Assembly: GCA_033064195.1 (NCBI GenBank) | Contig: JARBJD010000175.1 | Location: 1 to 64,000, forward strand | Length of the DNA: 64,000 nucleotides | Origin: Blattamonas nauphoetae | Taxonomy: Eukaryota > Preaxostyla > Oxymonadida | Direction of reading: 5' to 3' | Shown: positions 40,673 to 50,136 of the stretch, in pieces | How the letters are laid out: each line of letters opens with the position of its first letter | How positions within the stretch are numbered: the first letter of the stretch is position 1 | Program-made: the position numbers and the translations under genes | Notes under the pieces: model-generated | The model's database searches: none | What the model saw: only the letters and a program-made list of their open reading frames with translations | What the model was told of the DNA's origin: nothing

Positions 40673-43143
40673 GTCCAACACCTCGTTGCCTCTCGAAGGG
40701 CTTCAATGTGACGATGAAAAAATTCTTGTTGACACACTCCGAGAGTTGCAGAAAGTGACATCTAGCGTGTTATTTCGTTGTTTTATCGATTCGTTGCTGA
40801 CTGTTTTGGTTGTTTTGGATGTGTTTTAGAAAGTGAATTGGATGATTCTTATGATGATTGGTGCCGATTTATGTCTCCATTGTGTTGTGGAACATACTCA
40901 TCTGAACTTCTCGTCTTACATTTTCTCTTTTATTGATTCTCACTTCTCAGGCTGTACTTATGAAATTGCTTGACATACTTTGTTTGTGGCGTTCTTCCTT
41001 GTGATGATGGATGTCTTTCTTGCTTGTTTTCAGATTCGAACTCGCCGTCGTTCGTTCGAACATCATTTTCTACCAAAATCCCCTCATTCATCCTCACACA
41101 ATTTGGAGATTGGTCAAACTGCGCAGCATTAGAATCCGTGTGTTTCATTCTTTCTTCTTCTTAGTTTGTTTTCAGTGTTGTTCTTGCATGGAATCACTAT
41201 GTTTTGAACCTGAAATCGTCGACTCGCTTTTTCTGCTCCACACGGACCTTATAATTTCCACATTCAATCAAATTGGAGAATCATCACCTCCACCTACCGT
41301 CATCACCACTTTGACTCGGATTTCTCTCTTCCCTCATCTCAGACTTGCCTTCAACTGTCTATATGCTCTTTACGATATTATTGAGCGAGATCCAACTTCT
41401 CTCGCTCTTCTTCCCTCACCTATCTTCCCGTCATCTTCCCCATATCAACAATATTCTGGTCTATCGTTCTTAGCCGCTGTACAAAAGAAACACCGAATCG
41501 TTTTCTCCAAATTACAGAAGAATCTCCCAACCAATCCTTCACACCTCCCGAAATACCTCGAGTTTACAAAAGATGATCCCATCGTTGTCACACGTTCACT
41601 TGACTTCTGTTGTCTTTCATTCTTCCTCCAAAATCTTCTTTTGAACGCCACTCCGCCAATTGAAGTTTGTTTTGACTATTGACATCATTTCTCATTATTT
41701 CAGGTTGATTCTGAGATCATCCAAGAATTGACACTCTGTGTGAAACAAGCTCTCACAACGGTTCTCGCGAACATTTCAAACATCGACACTCTCATCGCTT
41801 CTCTTCACTCAGACTCTTCTCCAACCACTCTGTTGGTTTCTGGAGTTGAAACGCAAATGATTGACTCTCTGCATCAGCTTCGGGACGATTGTCACGATTT
41901 TTTAGATGAATTGTGGCGTTTCTTCGTCGATGTGACTTCCGAAATCACCGATCACCGCAAATCTTCCTTCCAACAAATCATTCTCGACGATCCATCCTTC
42001 CCTGACCTCATTCTCAACTCACTCAAACTCAATCACCAGGAAATCCGAGATAATCTTTTACGAGCCATTAGAAACATCAGTATCTCGTTTCCATTGATAA
42101 AGGAACAGTTCATGGCAGCGAATCTCGTTGGACGGATGTTTGAAACAGTTGATTTTGTTTCTCTTCCTCTCTCGGAGTCCGACACTCCTTTCCAACTCAC
42201 CATCTTCATCGCCTCCATGTTCATCCCGATGGGAGATGATGAAGATGCACAAATCGAACAATATCCTCGCATTCGTTTTTGGCTTAATCATACCCCGTGC
42301 CCCCTCACCGAAAATTACAAATATGCCTATTTTCGAATAATAATCACACTGTTGATAAATTTTTGTGATTTTGAGGGCGAATAAAAGTTGTCCTTTTTGG
42401 CCCGATCCAGCCCATTATTTGTTTCAACACTTCACAAAGATCCTTTTTTCTCTGGTACTTTTGAGAATTCACCAATAGTCTTCACAGCCCCCCCTGCTCT
42501 TGAGCGGGGGGCTGTGAAGACTATCCGACATTATGAAAAAGTGTCTGGAAAAAGGATCGGGTGAAGTGTAGATAAATCCATAACTCCAAAACCCGGTCTC
42601 AAATCGAGAAATCATTGTAAAAACATCGTGAAGTGATATTAAACAAAGCTCTTGTTAAAATATTGGAGGGGGGCACGGGGTCGGATTATGCCTCGTTTTT
42701 CTGTGTTCGAACCAGCGAAACTCTTCATCACATTCATGTTCAACAATTCGGAAAATCTGTTTCTGGATGAAGAAGACAGAACCAAACTCGAGTATAATCT
42801 CTGCTGGATCCATCATCACATCAAAAACATGGACCTTCAATCAGACGAGCACGACGCCGACTTCGTGTCAGAACTTGTGAAGTGGGAAATGCGAACGATG
42901 GTCGAGATGGAGAACGAAGAGCATTTTGAATACATCTTACAAAGCATTGGAAACAGAACTAAAATTTGGAGACGGAACAAACGAGAGCGGCAGAAGAGAC
43001 GAGAAGCGCTTTTGAGAGAAGAAGGGTGGGACGATGCGTTCGAACTGCGAATGGTTGGGATCGAGGTTGACACCAATCAGAGCATCCAATCTGATGCCAG
43101 AGAACTTAGAAGAGAGCTGAGATTCAATGCGGACAGGTTCTAA
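40673..43143 (+). pseudogene. second helical-repeat protein gene, split by a 412-bp MITE
   Basis: The first supported exon begins near 40673 (L-Q-C-D-D-E-K-I-L-V-D-T-L-R-E-L). The 5' end is uncertain. Clear GT-AG introns are at 41140-41175 (36 nt) and 41665-41703 (39 nt). The exons read as HEAT/ARM-like helices (I-L-D-D-P-S-F-P-D-L-I-L-N-S-L-K-L; N-L-L-R-A-I-R-N-I). At 42281-42692 the MITE copy 2 is inserted; its 8-bp target duplication TCGTTTTT lies in the exon, and the frame on both sides agrees when one target copy is counted. The C-terminal part (42,701-43,140) is charged and helical (R-R-E-A-L-L-R-E-E-G-W-D-D-A-F-E-L). Apart from the insertion it looks intact, so disruption is recent. 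Confidence 0.75.
42281..42692 (+). mobile_element. 412-bp hAT-type MITE, copy 2
   Basis: Same length and tips as copy 1 with only scattered differences. The target duplication TCGTTTTT is perfect (42273-42280 and 42693-42700). It contains the same central hairpin. The insertion interrupts the exon of the helical-repeat gene, showing recent mobility of the family. Confidence 0.9.
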
Positions 43144-43750
43144 TGAAGGTTGGTCGTCTGTCAGACTCGCGTCCTTCGCTCTTCACCCAAATCACAAGAT
43201 TCACGCGACACAACGAGAGATTCGAAGGAGGAAAAAGCATAAAGTCTCGTTGTATGATTGTAAAATCACAAAAAAACAAAGTATGAATGTATCTTTTGAT
43301 GATAGTGCCTCCACAAACCCGTCAAAAATATATAAACCCGTTTTTATTCACCTAGACCCAGAATTCGAACTATAGTGGAAAAAAGTCATCTTATATATTC
43401 CTAGAAATGCATTGGTGATGGTATTGAGAGAGAAATTGCACTTGATATTGATTGATGAAATGAGAATGGATCTAAAGAATGGGTAGTGAGGATGTAAGAT
43501 GGCTGAAGAGCGCGTGTCCACAGGGGATGACCGTGTCTCAGTCTCGATCTGTTGTCAGAACGAGAAGAAGACACAGAAGGACAGGACGACGAGATCCTGA
43601 AGAGGCAGAGAGAGACAATGAAGAGAGAGGAGTGAAGAAAGATGGCAGAAGAGCAATAACGATGAGAAGAGGAGAAGAAACACAAACCACATTCTCGATG
43701 AAGTATTCCTTCATTTTGAACGTTTCGAAGCATTCGCTGATCCTTCACAT
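43144..43750. other. downstream flank of the helical-repeat gene
   Basis: No supported gene. Near 43,308-43,352 a motif (ccacaaacccgt, then about 15 A/T-rich bases, then aaacccgtttttattc) recurs downstream of the minus-strand gene piece ending at 50000 (at about 49,890-49,935), in the same orientation relative to each gene. A 91-codon basic open stretch at 43479-43754 is not supported. Confidence 0.4.
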
Positions 43751-44023
43751 CTAGTCGAGAACGCTCTTCTGCCCATCCGTGTTCTCGTTGGCGGCGGTGA
43801 GTGAAGCGACGGTGCCGACTTGGCTGGAAATGTATTTGTTGAACTTGCGAGCCTGCTCGACCACTCTCCGCTCCATCTCCTTCTGCTGCTTCTCCACGTC
43901 GTGTTCTGTCACCGGCTGCATGTTCCGCTTCGATCGTTGTTTGCGAGGGGTCATGCTGGGCACGTGCTTGGCGGGCGAGAGAGGTGCGAGTGACAGCTTC
44001 TTTCCCCTCTTCGTTTTGGCTGG
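43751..44023 (-). CDS. exon of a small basic coiled-coil protein
   Basis: The minus strand reads P-A-K-T-K-R-G-K-K-L-S-L-A-P-L, then M-T-P-R-K-Q-R-S-K-R-N-M-Q (first ATG at 43954), then a heptad-rich helix with E-K-Q-Q-K-E-M-E-R-R-V-V-E-Q-A and a stop at 43751. The exon is preceded by a splice-acceptor-like ttgcttag, so it is probably a last exon. The base composition is more GC-rich than the surroundings. The basic N-terminus plus helix could be nucleic-acid or cytoskeleton binding; no family recognised. Confidence 0.5.
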   Translation of the reverse strand, partial: PAKTKRGKKLSLAPLSPAKHVPSMTPRKQRSKRNMQPVTEHDVEKQQKEMERRVVEQARKFNKYISSQVGTVASLTAANENTDGQKSVLD

Positions 44024-44619
44024 CTAAGCAAGAGTGGGAACTTGGAGTGGCTGGATTGTCGTTTGGGACTGCAGATCGCTTCGGGTCCGCCGCAACCAGG
44101 GCTTTCCACCCACGGAGCCGACTTGCTCAATTTGTTCAGATTTAAGATTTTTCATGTTGATATAATTCGTGCGAACATTACCCTTGGAGCATTCGAAACA
44201 ATTTCATCTTGATAGCGAGATCAGGGATTGATCACTTCCCCATATTTTTCTCAATGATACAAACTTTCTAATATCACATTCTAGTCATTCCACAATCAGA
44301 AATCGGTTCATGAAGTGATTGAAGAGACAATACTTTGACACAAACTGCCAGGAATGATCTTCTCGATGTCTCTTTTCATCTTTCCCATCTCCCATCGAAT
44401 AAGAGTGTCCAGTATGGAACTGAGAAACTTTCGCACTCTTCTCTTCCTCTGTCACCCACTCCTGATGATTTCATATCCACTTTCAAAGTGCTTCTCGTTC
44501 TTCTTCATCCTGGCTGCGTCTACAGTGAGGACGTCGACACTTCAACAGCATCGAAGGGCAGTGTGTCACCGTTCGACGAGCGCAGGACATGTACGATGTT
44601 GATCGCGGCAACAACACAA
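44024..44619. other. no convincing gene
   Basis: About 600 bp. An open plus-strand stretch (44335-44730) and minus-strand coding-like sequence overlap here; neither is supported by a motif. The minus strand may hold the 3' untranslated part of the following multi-exon gene. Confidence 0.3.
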
Positions 44620-46878
44620 TCATGGATGAGTTGCAAAGTGGGCACGCAGAGAGGTGATGTTGTTGTGATCATGATTGTTTTCTGTTCCTTCCCTCTTGCC
44701 CGTGATGCGAACGACGAGTTGCGAGGTTAGCAAACAGACCGACAATGCGTTGAGAGAGACTGAGGTTCGAAGCGATGAGGTTCTGAGCAATTTGGATGAA
44801 TAATGATGAAACAAGCAAATGAAACAGATCACTGATTGCGAGGGAGGAGCGATGTGAACGTTGCGGGCGAGGGGACGATGCGAAGGATGTGCGCGGAAGG
44901 GACGATGTGAACGATGTGCGCGGTAGGGACGATGCGAAGGATGTGCGCGGAAGGGACGATGCGAAGGATGTGCGCGAGGGGACGATGCGAAGGATGTGCG
45001 CGGAAGGGACGATGCGAAGGATGTGCGCGGAAGCGACGATGTGAACGATGTGCGCGGTAGGGACGATGCGAAGGATGTGCGCGGAAGGGACGATGTGAAC
45101 GATGTGCGCGAGGGGGACGATGCGAAGGATGTGCGCGGAAGGGACGATGCGAAGGATGTGCGCGGAAGGGACGATGTGAACGATGTGCGCGGTAGGGACG
45201 ATGCGAAGGATGTGCGCGGAAGGGACGATGTGAACGATGTGCGCGGAAGGGACGATGTGAACGATGTGCGCGGAAGGGACGATGCGAAGGATGTGCGCGG
45301 TAGGGACGATGTGAACGATGTGCGCGGTAGGGACGATGCGAAGGATGTGCGCGAGGGGGATGATGAGAAGGCTGTGTACAAACTGAGTGTGACTGGAGTC
45401 TGCTTGTTTCCGACGCGCGCGCCTGACTGTGGACTTGTTGGAGTGCTGAACGAGATGGAGGAGGACTGTGAGACTATTGTGAACGATTTGTTTGTTGAAA
45501 CGGTGCTATTCTTTTCGTTATTTTTCTTCGACTCAGCCATCTTCTTCTGTATGATCAACTCCGTCTGATTGGAGCAAGTTGTGACGAACGTGTTCAATGT
45601 CTTGTCGACAAAGTCGTCGAGTATCCCCTGAATGATGTGGTCGACCGTCACCAACATCAAAATTGTCAGAATGCCCTTTGGGATGAGAGATAAGACGGCG
45701 TTGCGAATGAAAGCGAGAAAGCTGATGATATTTTCGATTGAAGTGGGAGTGTGCGTGAGCGTGTGCGCATACGTGTGTGAGTGTGCAAGTGCATGCGTGT
45801 GAGAGTGTGCGTGCGTGAGTGTGCAGGCGTGCGGGTGCGTGAGAATGTGTGTGGGCGTGCAGGAGTGAGTATGTGTGCGCGTGCAGGAGTGTGTGTGCGT
45901 GAGTGTGTGGATGTGCATATGTGCTGGTGCGATTGTGTGTGCGTAAAGCAAGTAGGAGGGAGATGAGTGTGGATCTCTTCGTCTGTTTCTGGCTCGTAAT
46001 CAGGATCAGTTGAAGAGGCGTGATACTACCCAATTCCAGAAGCGTTGGTGCGAACAGAGAACTGGAGAGGAACATGAACATCGTTGAAATGTTCTCGATG
46101 ATGGTGAAAGCGATGCTGGTTGACGAGGATGAATGAATTTTTGCGAGTGAGGAATGTGAGGGAGGAGTGGCGTTCTGAATGATGTCCAGGGCTGATTCTT
46201 TTATTTCCTTGTTGAGGGTCTTCTCGCTGATATCCAGATGTACATTCACGCCATCGCATTCGATCAGCATATCCGAGTCTTGAAAGGAAATGTGGTTGTA
46301 CCAGGAGAACGAGATGAAGAATCAAAGGAATTGTGTGTTTTAAGTCGAAGCACATGTCGATGAATCGATCCAGAATGGTGATGAGGAGTTGCATGAGGTT
46401 GTACTTGGTCAACAGCGAGTCGTTAGTGGCTTAGAGGATGGGAAAAGAGTGTTTAACACGTTTTGGGGAATCAATTGACGGAAATAGGCCGTTTATACAG
46501 AGTTTGAACGATGGGAGAGCAAGCTGTTTCGGATCCTCCAGAAAATTCAACGGAATGAATAAGGGCACTAATCCGTCGATAAAATGCGATGAAGGACAAA
46601 CTGGTGACAAGTGCAATGATGAAGAGCGCGGTTTGAGCGAAACGAGGAGTAAATTCCTTGGTCTCTTGTGTGATAACTTGAAGGAGTGGGAGACTGACTA
46701 AAAGATGATCTCATTCAAGGCAGAGTCTTGGAAAGAAAGATGTGTGAGCGTATGAAAGCAATATTTGCAGTGGCGAGGGAATGCAGCAGATGAGACCAGT
46801 CATCACGAAATATTTGTTGTGATTGTGATCTGCTGTGAGCGGACCAACAAATATCAGAACACCGTCTGTATCAAACAT
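44620..46878 (-). CDS. uncharacterised multi-exon gene with hydrophobic helices and a tandem-repeat tail
   Basis: The first exon is proposed at the ATG at 46878 (M-F-D-T-D-G-V-L-I-F-V-G-P-L). Further exons include one with V-I-T-Q-E-T-K-E-F-T-P-R-F-A-Q-T-A-L, one reading M-L-I-E-C-D-G-V-N-V-H-L-D-I-S-E-K, and one with hydrophobic helices S-I-E-N-I-I-S-F-L-A-F-I-R-N-A-V-L-S-L-I-P-K-G. An intron rich in CA repeats (45,740-45,950) lies before the latter. The 3' part runs through a 27-bp minisatellite that reads S-L-P-R-T-S-F-[AT]-S on this strand. Exon borders are not exact. I recognise no family; a helical scaffold or membrane-trafficking protein is possible. Confidence 0.45.
44845..45375. repeat. 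27-bp minisatellite, about 19 copies
   Basis: Tandem 27-mers of the form gggacgatgcgaaggatgtg followed by cgcggaa. Two variants alternate irregularly, one with gatgcgaaggatgtg and one with gatgtgaacgatgtg, and the joint varies between ggaa, ggta and gagg. Because 27 is a multiple of three, both strands stay open: plus reads R-D-D-A-K-D-V-R-G or R-D-D-V-N-D-V-R-G, minus reads S-L-P-R-T-S-F-A-S or S-L-P-R-T-S-F-T-S. Confidence 0.9.
45740..45950. repeat. TG/CA-rich microsatellite-like tract
   Basis: About 210 bp of gtgtgtgag, gtgcgtgag and gtgcaagtgc words on the plus strand, so CA-rich on the minus strand where the gene runs. On that strand it would fall in an intron just before the exon beginning S-I-E-N-I-I-S-F. 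It is an irregular, ageing dinucleotide-type repeat. Confidence 0.8.
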
Positions 46879-47538
46879 TGGTTTTTATCCAGAACCTACA
46901 ATTAAGTGAATTAGAGGGAGAGAAGGTTGACGAATGGAGATCACACTTGAAGTCGTTGCTATCGAAGTAATTGGAACCAGAAATTAGTTCTCCATATCTT
47001 CGTGGTTCTCAGTATTAATCATCGCCTGAGAAAAGGGTGGTATCATGCCAAGTTCGACAAGGGTCAGACGATGTGATGATCCGAGTATTCCAGACGAGAA
47101 AAATTGCACAGTATGGACCTGTACGTCCCTATTTGTGTTGACTTCGATTGGATTCATCACGTTTGTCCGTGGATTTTGCCGACTTTGTAGGATCATCGAC
47201 AATCTGTGAAGAAGAACAAGATCAACATCAGTATCAACACTCCCCCACAACAATCCCTAAAAAGGAACTAGATCAACAACAACACTACCATTATTCCAGA
47301 CCATTCCTCAACAAGAAGAAAATAATAATTAATACAAGCAATCCATGCAAACTCTCCTTTTCCTTAAAAACAATGACACGAAGAAGAAAGAAAACATCCT
47401 CTCATCTCCTCCGCAATCACCGACAATCGCGCAAAGATTCACACAACTTTCGCCATTCTTAGTCTCAAATTCAGAAGGACAGATCAAGATTTACCCTTTA
47501 TTATCTTCTTTTCATTCAATCGGGAGAAACTTTCACTT
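46879..47538. other. intergenic region, weak coding potential only
   Basis: A plus-strand open stretch of about 104 codons near 47,148-47,462 is rich in glutamine, asparagine and serine and has no support from motif or start codon. I see no RNA gene. Confidence 0.35.
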
Positions 47539-49443
47539 TCAGATAATATTATTGTCTATCTTTGATGTATTTACTTTGACAGAGTTTTCTAAAGACAATT
47601 TGGTGTTTTCCATTTTTTCGAAATCACCCAGAAAATTATGGGTATTTTTGGAAAGCCCTGGCCGCAACTGTGTCTTGTTCACTTCCTCACCCTTCTCCAG
47701 CGCGTAGGAGTACTCTCTCACCTTTCTCATGTCACTCTCAGTGAAGTGCATCATATACGATCCGATCTTGTCGCCGATGTCGTCCAAGTAGTGCGGTTGG
47801 TGTGAAGTGACGCTGGCAGGCTTGAATTTCTCGATTGAGGAGAGTTGTGCAGCTGACTCGCTCACTCCAATACATTCTGTCTGCTTGTCGGTCGTGATGA
47901 GCCAGTCTTTGGAGAGAAGGTGCTCCAGTTCTGCGTTTTGGGCAAGGAGGGAAGAGACCTCGAAGGAGAGGGTGTCGATGCTGAAGGGAAGAAAGGAAAA
48001 CAGAAAGGAGAATGATTGAGGAGAGAAGGGCATGAAAGAACGAAGAGCAAAGACGATGAATGAGATGAGATGCACACCGCTGGTTGGATTCGTCGAGTGA
48101 CTGGTTTGTTGCGGTCAGGTTGGCTTTGAGTGTGTCTCGCTCAGTCGTGAGCTGATCAATGTTCGTGTGGAGTGTCTCGATGGAATGGCTCTTCTCTTTG
48201 TTCATCCCAATCCACTCATCCACCTCCCTCTTCGTCTCCTCCAACCGCGTGTTGTTCTCCCGCTCCATCTCCATCTTCTGCCTCGTCTACTCCAAACTCT
48301 TTTCCGGCGTGTTTTTGTCTGTGGCCAGCGAAGCTGCTCGAACTTGGAACTCTGACATTGTTTCGGTCAGTCGAGCGTTCTCCTCTGTGAGACGAGTCAG
48401 TTCGGAGTGTTCCTCAGCCGAGACTGAACCTATTGTTCGTAGTTCTTTTTCATACTTCGCCTTGTCAGCCGAGCGCTGTCGTTCTACTTCGACGAGTGTT
48501 GCTTTCAAAGAATCGATTATTCGCAACAGATCTGCATTCGATGCAGAAGATGCGGATGTGTCGACGAGTTGTTCTAATTCCTGTTTCAGAGATGAGTCGA
48601 CACTGCCATCCTTCTGCTTGACCACTCCAATCTGCTGTTCGGCATCACTGTCCAATTCATTTGGAGAGAGACGGTGCTCTTCGGCTGTTGTTGGTGCTCA
48701 TGTGAACTGCCTCGTTGCGACATGTGCATCTGAAGACGTTGTTGGCGGGGTGTGTCGTGTCAGATCAGCCGGACGAGTTGTGTTTTCCTGTTTGGGTTTT
48801 GGGTCCAGTTCAATCAAGTCGCTGTTGTCAGAATCATCCTTCTTGTCCTCTTCCTTCCGCTCTGGCTCGTCCTGCTTCCCGCGAGGAGCAATTGGTGGGT
48901 GGGTGGAGCAGGGTGAGGGGGAAGCATAGCTCGCTTTGGGATCGGAGGGAGAGTTGCAACTGTTGCTCTTGTCGACTCGCTGGTCATCTGAAAAACACCC
49001 TGAGGTGGATGAAATGGGGTGATATCTTTGGTGACCTCGCTTTCTGGTGGGCCTGAGGCTGGATCACAAGGGTTCTGATGAGATGGATTCCTGGACCTGC
49101 CGGCGGGCGAGCTCGGTGGTGAGAGACCCTGCAAGAGAAGGAGTGCCGCGACGACTTGTGTGAAGGTGCGTATGAGCGTCTTCTCCGAGAACTCCTTCGC
49201 GACGTCGATTGCGTGCCTCACTGACTGGCTGTCTGGGAGGTGGCCATGAAGTCGTACTCGGCGGCGTTGGAGATCATCTCGAGCGCGTTGTCCATGTCGC
49301 TGTACCTCATCAGTCCCGCGCATCACCAGTCGCACAAGGCCAGATGACGCCCCCACGGGCAAAGGTGGGCTGGCCAGAGTTCTTTGTATAGGATTCATTG
49401 ACTCGGCAACATGTGTTAAATCATGTAAAAGAGTGTCCAACAT
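47539..49443 (-). pseudogene. coiled-coil protein gene, probably decayed
   Basis: Proposed start at the ATG at 49443 (M-L-D-T-L-L-H-D-L-T-H-V-A). It continues with an alpha-helical segment (A-I-D-V-A-K-E-F-S-E-K-T-L-I-R-T-F), a proline-rich linker, an acidic linker, and long heptad-rich coiled coils (E-L-T-R-L-T-E-E-N-A-R-L-T-E-T-M, then E-M-E-R-E-N-N-T-R-L-E-E-T). It ends with a polar tail and a stop at 47539. An intron lies at about 47,980-48,075. Within the coil frame there is a TAG at about 48,284 (S-L-E-stop-T-R-Q-K-M) and a TGA near 48,695, and the region near 49,250-49,330 needs two frame changes. This is a host structural protein that has probably lost function, unless these are assembly errors. 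Confidence 0.5.
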
Positions 49444-49999
49444 GATCTGAATGGTGATAAAGCAAGTTTACAACACGAATTGGTTGTGTCACGGTTCGTG
49501 TGATATTCTCTTCATTCATGGACAAACATCGAACAATGGATGACTTTTAATCGTCTTGTGATGTTTGTTCCTCCAAATTCTCAATTAGATCTCCGGAGAA
49601 CGAATTGATCATTGACTTTTGTGTTGGTGGTTGATGAGCTTGTCGATAGATGTGGTAATCTTCTGAAAAAATAGTGGTGGTGATGGAGAAGAGGTGGTAG
49701 ACGGGAAATTAGACATCGACGATCTTATATTCTGAGAGAGAGGGGGAGTTGAAATTAGATACCCATTCTTTGAAATTGAGTTCGACACAATTTAAATCAG
49801 ATGCAGATAACCTAGATATTGCAACTCGTTTCTAATTCACCTAACTTTGACTCACTGCTGAGATATTAGGATTATTAAGTTCTTTTCGAATAAAAACGGG
49901 TTTATATTTAAAAACGGGTTTGTGGAGGGTCTATGAAATTATGAAAAAAAGAACGAGTAGACAAAGCACGTCGAGTCGAGATCAGAACCGACTTTGCTT
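49444..49999. other. intergenic, no gene seen
   Basis: A/T-rich, with tracts of gaaaaaa and tagat. Near 49,890-49,935 it holds the inverted counterpart of the motif at 43,308-43,352 (aataaaaacgggtttatat, then acgggtttgtggagg). Relative to the flanking gene ends both copies lie downstream in the same sense. Confidence 0.4.
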
Positions 50000-50136
50000 T
50001 CACATATTCCAGCCCAGAGAGGAAGAGAGCTCTAAAATAACATCAATCATTTCTTGGTCAACATTTACCTTCTTGTCAAACATCCACAAGTGATCGACGG
50101 TCAGCGTGCTGGTGAACATGGAAACTGAATTGACAG

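Noticed and set aside
44845-45375. CRISPR array
   Set aside because: Units are directly tandem without unique spacers, vary slightly and lie in eukaryotic coding context; it is a minisatellite.
45740-45950. Histidine/threonine-rich protein segment on the minus strand
   Set aside because: It arises from a CA-rich dinucleotide-type repeat that on the gene's strand most likely lies in an intron.
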